DNA from: JBEKDJ01 sp050014415
GTDB taxonomy: Bacteria; Desulfobacterota; BSN033; UBA1163
Reading direction: 5' to 3'
Assembly: GCA_050014415.1 (NCBI GenBank)
Contig: JBEKDJ010000090.1
Location: 1 to 15,504 of the forward strand
DNA length: 15,504 nt
Position 1 is the first letter of the stretch. Every line of letters starts with the position of its first letter. The notes beneath the pieces were generated by a model. The model did no database searches, was not told the origin of the DNA, and was given only the letters and a program-made list of their open reading frames with translations. The position numbers and the translations under genes were made by a program. Below, one piece after another: positions 1 through 6,297 of this stretch.

Positions 1-62
1 TCGTTATCTGGAAATTCCTTTTGGAACTCTATCAAACTACGCTCTTTGTATTTCTTGGGCAT
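1..62 (-). pseudogene. N-terminal start of an IS1595-like transposase (runs off the window)
   Basis: Reading the minus strand from the ATG at 62-60 gives MPKKYKERSLIEFQKEFPDN before the sequence leaves the window. The SLIEFQKEFPD stretch resembles the opening of IS1595-family (ISXO2-like) transposases, which begin with a short lead-in followed by a zinc-ribbon domain. Only about 20 residues are visible, so it cannot be told whether the gene is intact. A GGTGG just upstream of the ATG (about 66-70 on the plus strand) could serve as its ribosome binding site. It points away from the transporter operon. Family assignment rests on remembered similarity only. Confidence 0.5.
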
Positions 63-117
63 TTATCCACCCGCCCAAGAATATATCGCAGATCTTATTA
101 GGAGTCAAATGCATAGG

Positions 118-154
118 CATATTACATAATATTTTACATATTACATAATATTTT
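118..154. repeat. Two tandem 18-bp direct repeats, each containing a palindrome
   Basis: The 18-mer CATATTACATAATATTTT occurs at 118-135 and again at 137-154 (period 19 bp). Each copy contains the perfect inverted repeat ATATTA-CA-TAATAT (121-134 and 140-153). The second copy ends two bases before the -35 hexamer of the promoter at 157-184. This is the layout expected for paired operator sites of a dimeric regulator on nearly the same DNA face, or for an AT-rich UP element. The repeats are seen directly; the regulatory role is inferred. Confidence 0.6.
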
Positions 155-156
155 TC

Positions 157-184
157 TTGACAAAGGGATAAGTTTAAGTATAAT
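157..184 (+). promoter_or_regulatory. Consensus sigma-70/sigma-A promoter P1
   Basis: A perfect -35 hexamer TTGACA (157-162) is followed after 16 bp by a perfect -10 hexamer TATAAT (179-184). Transcription would start near 191 and leave a leader of about 320 nt before the binding-protein gene at 515. The AT-rich palindromic repeats lie directly upstream. Confidence 0.7.
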
Positions 185-514
185 TTCTATCCTGGCAAAG
201 TGGTCCAAAGAACAGTGGCCAAAGGGCAACTTCGGAGTTGAGGGAGAACGCTATTCGTAGAGAAAAAATGACTTCCTGGAAGTCAATCAACTGTCTACTT
301 AAGCGCCTTTTCTTCTCCCTATATCCATTATCCAGGCTACATAGAGTGGCCTATTGCATGAAAAATTTATACTACCCAAAATTATTTCGCTTACCTCGGA
401 AAGCTATTTGGGCAAGAGCCCGGGGCCCATAAAGAATGCCATGAGTAGTGTTATAATGCAAAAATAGACCATAAAATTTTTGATGCAAACTCTCTGTGGA
501 AAGGAGGATTTATT
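185..514 (+). other. Leader of the transporter operon, no supported gene
   Basis: This 330-bp stretch lies between P1 and the binding-protein gene. It contains small inverted repeats: CAACT/AGTTG around TCGG (227-240), TGACTTC-CTG-GAAGTCA (269-285) and GGGC-AAGA-GCCC (409-420). A 64-codon open frame (238-432) begins in this leader, but it has no convincing start site or recognisable motif, so I do not call it a gene. A second promoter lies near its 3' end. I recognise no known riboswitch. Confidence 0.4.
449..457 (+). promoter_or_regulatory. Extended -10 promoter P2
   Basis: TG-T-TATAAT (449-457) is a perfect extended -10 element. No good -35 hexamer is visible 16-18 bp upstream, which extended -10 promoters can tolerate. 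A start near 464 would give a 5' leader of about 50 nt to the ATG at 515. It is an alternative or additional promoter to P1. Confidence 0.45.
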
Positions 515-1714
515 ATGAAGGGGAAAAAGGTTTTAGGATACGTAATGGCGTTAGTTTTAGCAACATCATTGATTTCCTTAATGGTATCCTCTCAGGCGAA
601 CGCTCAAGCTAAAGAGCCTATTAAGATCGGTGTACTCGGAGACCTCACTAGCTTTCTGGCGAATGTTGTGAAAGGAGCCAACGAAGGCATCAAACTTGCT
701 GTGGATGAAGTTGGGTCCGTTGGTGGCAGGCGAATAGAGTTAATTTTCGAAGATGATGCAAGTAGTCCCGATCAAACACTGGACAAGGCGAGAAAGCTGG
801 TCGAGCGTGACCATGTAGCTTTAACTATCGGCCCGCTCAACGGCGGTTGTGCGGTGGCGGTAGCACCGTATCTTGACCGAATGAAGTCGCCCAACATACA
901 ATATGTCGTTCAGCCAGACGAGTTAGCAGCAATGAGTAAATCTATGTTTCTATGCTCTGGCACCCATCGAATGAACGCGTATGCGGCTGGTATGTACGCC
1001 GCTCAGAAGCTCCACTATAAAACAGCTGTGACCTTTGCCTTGGACTTTGCCGGCACCTACGGTCATATTAACGGCTTTACGGAAGGATTTGTGGAAAATG
1101 GAGGCAAAATCATTGAAAAACGATGGGTTCCACCAACCGCCACGGATTTCTCCGCCTATATTTTAGGCTTACAAAAGGCCGATGTCGCCGCAGTGTTAGT
1201 GTTTGGTAATACCACCGTTCCTTTCTACCAGCAGTATGCAAAAGTTGGCAAGATGCCTCTTATAGATGTATACTCTGAACTGGATTTTCCTGAAAACCGA
1301 AATCCGCTGGGGGAAATACCTGCCAAGTTGGGCGTTACATGTTGTGAGTCTTGGGCTTATGATGAGCCGGGTTCGGAAAGTCAGCAGTTTGTGTCTAAAT
1401 ACAAGGAGAAATTCGGAGTATTGCCTATTCATATGGCACTGATGGGTTATGATTCGGCTAAAATAGCTATAAGCGCGTTAGAGAGGACGAAGGGAGATAC
1501 CTCGAGTGACGCTTTGATCAAAGCTCTTTATCAAACAGACATGAATACAATATACGGAAAGCGCAGCTTTAGTAAGGACCGTTTAGGAGTTTCCAATCCA
1601 CGCATAATGAAGCCGAAGTCCAAGGACGGCGGATTTACAATGGAAGTCGTTGAAAGATATAAGATCAAGGGCGAATTGCGTGGAAAAGAAGTTGTACTAA
1701 CTGTTATCAAGTAA
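515..1714 (+). CDS. Branched-chain amino acid-type ABC transporter substrate-binding protein
   Basis: A 399-residue periplasmic/extracellular binding protein of the Peripla_BP_6 (LivJ-like) family. Residues 1-31 form a signal peptide: a lysine-rich start, a hydrophobic core (about 7-24) and an ANA-QA signal-peptidase I site, with no lipobox cysteine. The mature protein starts with the typical strand IKIGVLGDLT and contains the alternating domains with GPLNGG (about 106-111) and the long second lobe. The length is normal for the family. The start is supported by a strong GGAGG site about 8 bp upstream. It is the first gene of a livJHMGF-type set; the permease genes follow after an insertion-sequence relic. 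The family takes up amino acids, amides, urea or aromatic acids. The ligand cannot be predicted, but the downstream hyu-type genes suggest an amide or amino-acid-like compound (inference). Confidence 0.9.
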   Translation: MKGKKVLGYVMALVLATSLISLMVSSQANAQAKEPIKIGVLGDLTSFLANVVKGANEGIKLAVDEVGSVGGRRIELIFEDDASSPDQTLDKARKLVERDHVALTIGPLNGGCAVAVAPYLDRMKSPNIQYVVQPDELAAMSKSMFLCSGTHRMNAYAAGMYAAQKLHYKTAVTFALDFAGTYGHINGFTEGFVENGGKIIEKRWVPPTATDFSAYILGLQKADVAAVLVFGNTTVPFYQQYAKVGKMPLIDVYSELDFPENRNPLGEIPAKLGVTCCESWAYDEPGSESQQFVSKYKEKFGVLPIHMALMGYDSAKIAISALERTKGDTSSDALIKALYQTDMNTIYGKRSFSKDRLGVSNPRIMKPKSKDGGFTMEVVERYKIKGELRGKEVVLTVIK

Positions 1715-1955
1715 CAAATTGTCATGCGATGCAGCCCCACCTGGGGACTTGAAGCTTACGGATTATGTATTAACATCGTAGAAAGTACACAAGTATAGGT
1801 AAAGAGTAATAACTATTAATCCAGGCTTTTAAACAGCTTAAAGTCTACCTTGCATTGGGACGGCTCCATATCCGCGTAGAACAACCTTGCTGAGGATGGT
1901 ATCATATAAAGGAGAGGGGTCAACTATCACGCGCATTCGAGATAACTTTTAAAAA
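1715..1955 (+). other. Intergenic stretch, no supported gene
   Basis: The only structure seen is CCCC-ACCT-GGGG just after the binding-protein stop (about 1735), a short stem without a T-run. A Shine-Dalgarno-like AAAGGAGAGG near 1910 is not followed by an open frame, consistent with a gene lost when the insertion sequence arrived (inference). Confidence 0.35.
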
Positions 1956-2029
1956 ATAAGCCCTTCCTTTGATTTGTGATAGATTGAGTTTACCAAATCA
2001 ATCCCACACTTGAAGGAAGGGCTACTTAT
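1956..2029. repeat. Long stem-loop at the left side of the IS4 relic
   Basis: CCCTTCCTT (1961-1969) pairs perfectly with AAGGAAGGG (2013-2021). ATAAG (1956-1960) also pairs with CTTAT (2025-2029) after a 3-base bulge. Inside the loop, GATTGA (1982-1987) pairs with TCAATC (1998-2003). It sits immediately upstream of the transposase relic and was probably part of the element's non-coding leader. It may hinder transcription from the binding-protein gene into the permease genes. Confidence 0.45.
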
Positions 2030-2030
2030 C

Positions 2031-2239
2031 ATTCGATTTTGTGGCATATTTAACCAATTGCTGCAACTATTTCCTCGTTCGGAGTGTCAGCATTTGTTTA
2101 AGTTAATTTGTGGCTATGCTGTTTTGGAAATTCGGTCGTGCCCATTCACTCCATGAGATAATCGGAGGCCTTCATAAACAGCGAGGGTAAGTTGAAACAT
2201 TTGGGCATCACTACTTTGAGCCATTCCACCTACTCATAA
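2031..2239 (+). pseudogene. Degraded N-terminal fragment of an IS4-family transposase (DUF4372 type)
   Basis: Three adjacent pieces in different frames give characteristic transposase residues: IFNQLLQLFPRSECQHLFK (within 2031-2102), then VAMLFWKFGRAHSLHEIIGG (from 2110), then KLKHLGITTLSHSTYS (2189-2236) ending in TAA. Together they match the order seen at the start of IS4-family transposases with a DUF4372 domain. About 20 residues are missing at the first junction (near 2103-2110), and there is a stop plus frame change at 2188. The original ATG has become ATT at about 2031. The rest of the element, including its catalytic part, is absent. Family call is from remembered conserved residues. 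Confidence 0.6.
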
Positions 2240-2315
2240 TTTGGGAGATTAGCATATTACTTTCGTTATTATGTCAAATAGATACAGATACTAGGATGGC
2301 AAGGGTCAACGAATC

Positions 2316-3176
2316 ATGGATAAATTAGTAATAATAATCGTGTACGGGTTATCCTATGGCTTTCTTTTGTTTTTTGCTAGTGTTGGCATGTCGATGGCCC
2401 TCGGAACGATGGGGGTAGTAAATGTCGCCCACGGTGTATTGTATATGGTAGGCGGGTACATCGGTATAATGGTAATGGAATACACTGGTAGCTGGTTTCT
2501 TGGTTTTTTATCAGCTGCGATAGGGGCCGGAATAGTTAGTTTGATAATCTGGGAAGGATTTCTGAAAAGACTGTACAAGCAGAGCCTCCAACAGGTGTTA
2601 ATGACCTTAGGATGGGTAAGTATCTTGGCGAACCTATCTCTATGGGTATGGGGACCATACACAAAAGTTGCGCCCGAACCTGCAGCATTAAGCGGCAACC
2701 TGGCGGTTGGGAGCTATTCTATTCCCAGTTATCGCCTAGCACTTATCGGTCTTGGGCTGGCATCATTCTTTGTTATGTGGTGGCTGCAAGAAAAGACGCG
2801 GCTTGGGGCCATTGTTCGAGCTGGAATGGACGATGCAGAAATGGTCTCGGGAATGGGAATAAACCTTAGACCAATACTGAGCGGCGTGTTTTCTTTAGGT
2901 GTGCTGATGGCGGGTATGGCTGCCCTTATTGGCTCACCTATACTAGGGGGAATAAATCCTTGGGTCGGCCCTAACATGTCCTTTTTAGCAATATTAGTAG
3001 CCATTGTAGGTGGAGTAGGCTATGTTCAGGGGACTTTACTGGGCGCTTTGATAATTGGGATACTATCTGTAATTATGGCTACCTTTTACCCCGGGGTTAC
3101 AGCTATTTCTATTTATCTCCTAATGGTAGTCGTTCTATTATTCAAGCCTGTTGGGTTACTTGGCCGAAAATGGTGA
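2316..3176 (+). CDS. Branched-chain amino acid-type ABC transporter permease, LivH family
   Basis: A 286-residue membrane protein of the BPD_transp_2 family with about eight hydrophobic segments. The N-terminus has the family pattern MGVVNVAHGVLYMVGGYIG (about 33-51), equivalent to the conserved NFAHG..YM.GAY of LivH proteins. The cytoplasmic loop GMDDAEMVSGMGINL (about 171-185) is the site that contacts the ATPase. The ATG at 2316 has only a weak upstream site (AAGGG, 2301-2305), so expression may depend on readthrough. LivM follows after 91 bp. The protein forms half of the membrane channel for the importer. The insertion-sequence relic just upstream separates it from its binding-protein gene. 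Confidence 0.9.
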   Translation: MDKLVIIIVYGLSYGFLLFFASVGMSMALGTMGVVNVAHGVLYMVGGYIGIMVMEYTGSWFLGFLSAAIGAGIVSLIIWEGFLKRLYKQSLQQVLMTLGWVSILANLSLWVWGPYTKVAPEPAALSGNLAVGSYSIPSYRLALIGLGLASFFVMWWLQEKTRLGAIVRAGMDDAEMVSGMGINLRPILSGVFSLGVLMAGMAALIGSPILGGINPWVGPNMSFLAILVAIVGGVGYVQGTLLGALIIGILSVIMATFYPGVTAISIYLLMVVVLLFKPVGLLGRKW

Positions 3177-3267
3177 AAACGATTTTCGAGAGAGAATTTT
3201 CTTCTGATGTTTGTGTAGCTGACACAGTTTGACTGGTGATAAATGACTGTTTTGCTGTGACGTAATC

Positions 3268-4248
3268 ATGATGCTAGAATCAAGAGAAAAAATTAGAAAA
3301 GTACCAACATCAGTTATTATATTCATGTGCTTACTATTGGCAGCAATGGCAATTCCAGTTTTCGGAGATCAGGCTATAGTGGGGTTGACAACAAAAATCT
3401 TGATATTTGGACTGTTTGCTATGAGTCTGGATATTCTTGTCGGATATACTGGACTCTTGTCTTTTGGTCACGCAGTTCTTTCCGGGGCAGCATCTTACAC
3501 TACAGCTATCTTACTAACTCGTTTTGACATCGCAAGTTTTTGGATTACGGCTCCTGCAAGCATCTTAATAGCATTTGTTGTCGCTTGTGTATTTGGTTTT
3601 ATTAGCCTTCGAGTTTCTGGCTTATACTTCTTGCTGGTGACACTGGCTCTGGGACAAGCAGCGTTCCACACTACCATACATTTGAGAGAGTTCTTCGGAG
3701 GTGAAAGTGGGATAGGAGGCATACCTTATCCGCCTTTTTGCGATTCTCCCACAAGTTTCTTTTACTTCGTATTGCTTGTTTGTTTTGCCTGTTTCATCTC
3801 GCTCTACATCTTTACCAAATCGTCCTTTGGCTACAGCTTGCAGGGAATTAGAGAAGATGAAGTACGCATGAAATGCCTGGGCTACAATGTTTGGCTGCAT
3901 AAATATATAGTTTTCATGATCAGCGGGTTGTTTGCTGGAATATCCGGGTTATTGTATGTGCATTACAACGGTCTCATGACACCCAGTAGCATCAGCATAG
4001 AAGGAAACGGTTTGCCGTGGCTCATGCTTATTATCGGTGGTTCTGGGACTCTGTGGGGAGCACTACTAGGAAGCGGGATTATATTCATCTTACAATACTT
4101 TATAAGCTCTTGGATTCCTCTACGATGGCCTCTTTTGATAGGGATTTGTTTTGTATCCGCTGTTTTGTTTGCACGCGGTGGAATTCTTGTTTCGATCAGA
4201 GAATTTCTTCGAAGCAAAAAAAAGGTTATTCGCAATGAGCATTCTTGA
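3268..4248 (+). CDS. Branched-chain amino acid-type ABC transporter permease, LivM family
   Basis: A 326-residue membrane protein and the second half of the channel. It has a short cytoplasmic start, then about 8-10 hydrophobic segments. The LivM signature GYTGLLSFGHAVLSGAASY lies at about 60-78. The coupling loop REDEVRMKCLGYNVWLHK (about 195-212) resembles the conserved REDE.RA..LG of the family. It ends in a basic tail. Two ATGs are adjacent (3268 and 3271) and neither has a strong ribosome site. The last 14 bases overlap the LivG start, so the two are probably translationally coupled. Confidence 0.9.
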   Translation: MMLESREKIRKVPTSVIIFMCLLLAAMAIPVFGDQAIVGLTTKILIFGLFAMSLDILVGYTGLLSFGHAVLSGAASYTTAILLTRFDIASFWITAPASILIAFVVACVFGFISLRVSGLYFLLVTLALGQAAFHTTIHLREFFGGESGIGGIPYPPFCDSPTSFFYFVLLVCFACFISLYIFTKSSFGYSLQGIREDEVRMKCLGYNVWLHKYIVFMISGLFAGISGLLYVHYNGLMTPSSISIEGNGLPWLMLIIGGSGTLWGALLGSGIIFILQYFISSWIPLRWPLLIGICFVSAVLFARGGILVSIREFLRSKKKVIRNEHS

Positions 4249-4996
4249 AGTTAGCGATATAGACTTTAGCTACGGTGGCTTGCTTGTGTTAGAGAGTGTA
4301 TCTTTTGCTGCCAATCCCGGCGAGAAAGTAGCCTTAATTGGTCCAAACGGAGCGGGCAAAAGCACTCTACTCAACTTACTCAGTGGGCTATTGTATCCTA
4401 AGTCTGGCCGGGTTTACTTGTCGGGTAGGGACATCAGCCGACTACCTCCTCATCGTCGTGTCTCGCTCGGTATAGGTCGGTCTTTTCAAAAGAGTGCGCT
4501 TTTCTCTGGTTTAAGTGTGCTAAACAATGTCTTGATCGCCCTTAAAGGAGTTGAAAGATCCCGCTTCCAGATGACGAAGCCGTTGGACAGCAGTAGAAGT
4601 TGCGTCGCTCAAGCTGAGGAGCTGTTAAAAAAAGTGAAATTATGGCAAAAGAGAGAACTTCAAGTTGAAATTCTCTCCCATGGGGAGAAGCGACAGCTCG
4701 AAATCGTTCTATCCCTTGCTTGTAGGCCAAAGGTTCTGTTGCTAGATGAGCCAAGTGCTGGGCTGACAAGTGGTGAGAGTATCGAGGTGGCGGAATTGAT
4801 CCGTGGTTTAATGGAAGATACGACGGTATTATTTGCGGCGCATGACTTAGATCTCGTATATGAGCTATCTGATCGCGTTTTGGTTCTATATTATGGACAT
4901 ATCTTAGCCCAAGGGACACCCGAAGAAATACAAAATGACCCAAAGGTTCAAGAAATATATTTGGGAACAGAGGCTAAAGTTGCTCGAACTGATTGA
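4235..4996 (+). CDS. Branched-chain amino acid-type ABC transporter ATP-binding protein, LivG family
   Basis: A 253-residue ATPase. The Walker A motif GPNGAGKST is at 36-44, the Q-loop Gln at 85, the signature LSHGE at 147-151 (a non-canonical form of LSGGQ seen in LivG/UrtD relatives), Walker B LLLDE at 168-172 and the switch His at 203. The frame is open further upstream (to 4151), but the ATG at 4235 begins with the usual MSILEV.D..., matches the family's N-terminus and gives a 14-bp overlap with LivM, so I choose it. The C-terminal stretch with GHILAQGTPEEI is typical of this family. It pairs with the following LivF to drive import. Confidence 0.9.
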   Translation: MSILEVSDIDFSYGGLLVLESVSFAANPGEKVALIGPNGAGKSTLLNLLSGLLYPKSGRVYLSGRDISRLPPHRRVSLGIGRSFQKSALFSGLSVLNNVLIALKGVERSRFQMTKPLDSSRSCVAQAEELLKKVKLWQKRELQVEILSHGEKRQLEIVLSLACRPKVLLLDEPSAGLTSGESIEVAELIRGLMEDTTVLFAAHDLDLVYELSDRVLVLYYGHILAQGTPEEIQNDPKVQEIYLGTEAKVARTD

Positions 4997-5687
4997 TGTT
5001 CACACCTATTATGGAGAAAGCCACATACTCCACGGTGTTACAATGAAAGTCGAAAGGAGTTCCGTAGCAGCCTTGCTAGGGCGTAATGGCATGGGCAAAA
5101 CAACAACTGTTCGCTCAATAATCGGTTTTACACCCCCACGGCGTGGCATCATACGCTTCAAAGGAGAAGAGATAACACGGCTAGCGCCGTACAAAATTTC
5201 ACGTATGGGTTTGGCTCTAGCTCCCCAAGGAAGACGGATTTTTCCATCATTAAGCGTGAAAGAAAATCTGGTGTTAGGAATCCAACGCAAGGGTTTTACT
5301 CTGGAGACCATCTATTCATATTTTCCTGTACTGAAATCGAGGTCTAATCACAAAGGCAATCAGCTGAGTGGCGGGGAACAGCAGATGCTCACAATTGGAC
5401 GGGCGTTACTAGCTAATCCAGAACTCATTCTAATGGATGAGCCTTCTGAAGGACTCGCCCCATTAATCATCCGGGAAATAGGTGACATCATTATTAGGCT
5501 CAAGGAGCAAGGCCTGTCTATTCTCTTAGTCGAGCAAAATGTATCTTTGGCCTTGGGGGTAAGTGACTACGCTTATGTAATGCATCATGGGGAAATTGTA
5601 CATCAGAGTACAAAAAGTGAACTGGCAGAAAATAAGAAAATACAAGCTGAGTACATCGGAGTAACCAGAAGAGGAGAATCGAAATAA
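4980..5687 (+). CDS. Branched-chain amino acid-type ABC transporter ATP-binding protein, LivF family (TTG start)
   Basis: A 235-residue ATPase, the usual LivF length. Walker A GRNGMGKTT is at 34-42, the Q-loop Gln at 83, a canonical LSGGE at 129-133, Walker B LILMDE at 149-154, and Gln186 occupies the switch-histidine position (VEQN), as is normal for LivF. An in-frame ATG lies at 4935, but it would add 15 residues without family similarity and overlap LivG by 62 bp. The TTG at 4980 places LELIDVHTYYGESHIL at the true N-terminus, has GAGG six bases upstream and overlaps LivG by 17 bp. It is the last gene of the transporter set. Confidence 0.87.
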   Translation: MLELIDVHTYYGESHILHGVTMKVERSSVAALLGRNGMGKTTTVRSIIGFTPPRRGIIRFKGEEITRLAPYKISRMGLALAPQGRRIFPSLSVKENLVLGIQRKGFTLETIYSYFPVLKSRSNHKGNQLSGGEQQMLTIGRALLANPELILMDEPSEGLAPLIIREIGDIIIRLKEQGLSILLVEQNVSLALGVSDYAYVMHHGEIVHQSTKSELAENKKIQAEYIGVTRRGESK

Positions 5688-5743
5688 GAATCTAAATCAT
5701 ATCTTTCCGCTTAGGTTTCTCGCCAAAAAATCAAGATTCTTTT
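5686..5743 (+). terminator. Possible weak terminator after the transporter genes
   Basis: AAGAATCT (5686-5693, starting within the LivF stop codon) is repeated in inverse as AGATTCTT (5734-5741) and ends in TTTT (5740-5743). The 40-base loop and short T-run make this a weak candidate. Confidence 0.2.
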
Positions 5744-5794
5744 AGGAAGAACAAGCTTGATAGATTACATAACTCCTTTGACCACTCCTTCTAC

Positions 5795-6121
5795 TTGTTT
5801 CACTTTTACCGACAGATTTTTCTTCGATTGTCTGATTATGGGTATCATGATGAGACACTGGCTTATAAAAGGATCGGGAAAAATATCGAACCCGATGTTA
5901 TTTTACCCGTTATTCGTGAACAAGCCACTTTTTCCAATGAGGGTAAGCAATTCAATTATGTTCTTAAGGGAACCTATGAATTTGTTTATGGCCATAAAAA
6001 ATATATCCTCAATGCAGTAGACTGTGTCTATTTCGATTCTGTAATTCCCCATGGTGACAGAGGCATTGGAAGGGGAAAAGCCAAGATTTTGGCTATCTTG
6101 TATTCGTATAAACGAACGTAA
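5795..6121 (+). pseudogene. Cupin domain remnant of an HTH-cupin transcriptional regulator
   Basis: The recognisable part (from about 5837) encodes YGYHDETLAYK, FNYVLKGTYEFVYGHKKYIL and DCVYFDSVIPHG, ending ILAILYSYKRT. This matches the C-terminal ligand-sensing cupin of XRE-family (HTH_3 plus cupin) regulators, including the normal end of the family. The roughly 60-residue helix-turn-helix that should precede it is missing: the frame has only a TTG start at 5795 without a ribosome site, and only 107 bp separate it from LivF. The usual Gly before Asp in LNEGDC is changed to Val. It is most likely a truncated local regulator of the transporter/hyu genes. A free-standing small cupin is possible but less likely. 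Confidence 0.6.
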
Positions 6122-6283
6122 TTTTTGTTCGACAACAAAGGCTCTCCGGCTTTATCAAGTCTAAAGCGGGTGATGACCTGAATTATAGTCCATGAGTTGG
6201 AAATCATCGGTATCGAAACGAAGGTTTCAGATGAGTCAAAAATTAGAGATGTTGGTAGAATAATAACCGAGAGAAGTCAAAAG

Positions 6284-6293
6284 GAAAGGAGAG
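6284..6293 (+). promoter_or_regulatory. Ribosome binding site of the hyuA-like gene
   Basis: AAGGAGAG (about 6285-6292), six bases before the ATG, is a strong Shine-Dalgarno site and fixes the start. No convincing promoter was found in the 176-bp gap before it; TAGAAT (6256-6261) is a possible -10 without a good -35. Confidence 0.5.
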
Positions 6294-6297
6294 TTAA

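Noticed and set aside
238..432. 64-codon open frame in the transporter leader
   Set aside because: No ribosome site, no recognisable motif, and it lies within an apparent regulatory leader.
1730..1746. CCCC-ACCT-GGGG stem after the binding-protein gene as terminator
   Set aside because: Only four pairs and no T-run; too weak to call.
4151..4234. 28-residue upstream extension of the LivG frame
   Set aside because: It is the shadow of the LivM C-terminus; the family N-terminus begins at the ATG at 4235.
5757..6020. 87-codon frame overlapping the cupin remnant
   Set aside because: A different frame from the recognisable cupin residues, with no motif of its own.
6256..6261. TAGAAT as -10 of a hyuAB promoter
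   Set aside because: No acceptable -35 hexamer at 16-18 bp and no extended -10; hyuAB could equally be read from upstream.
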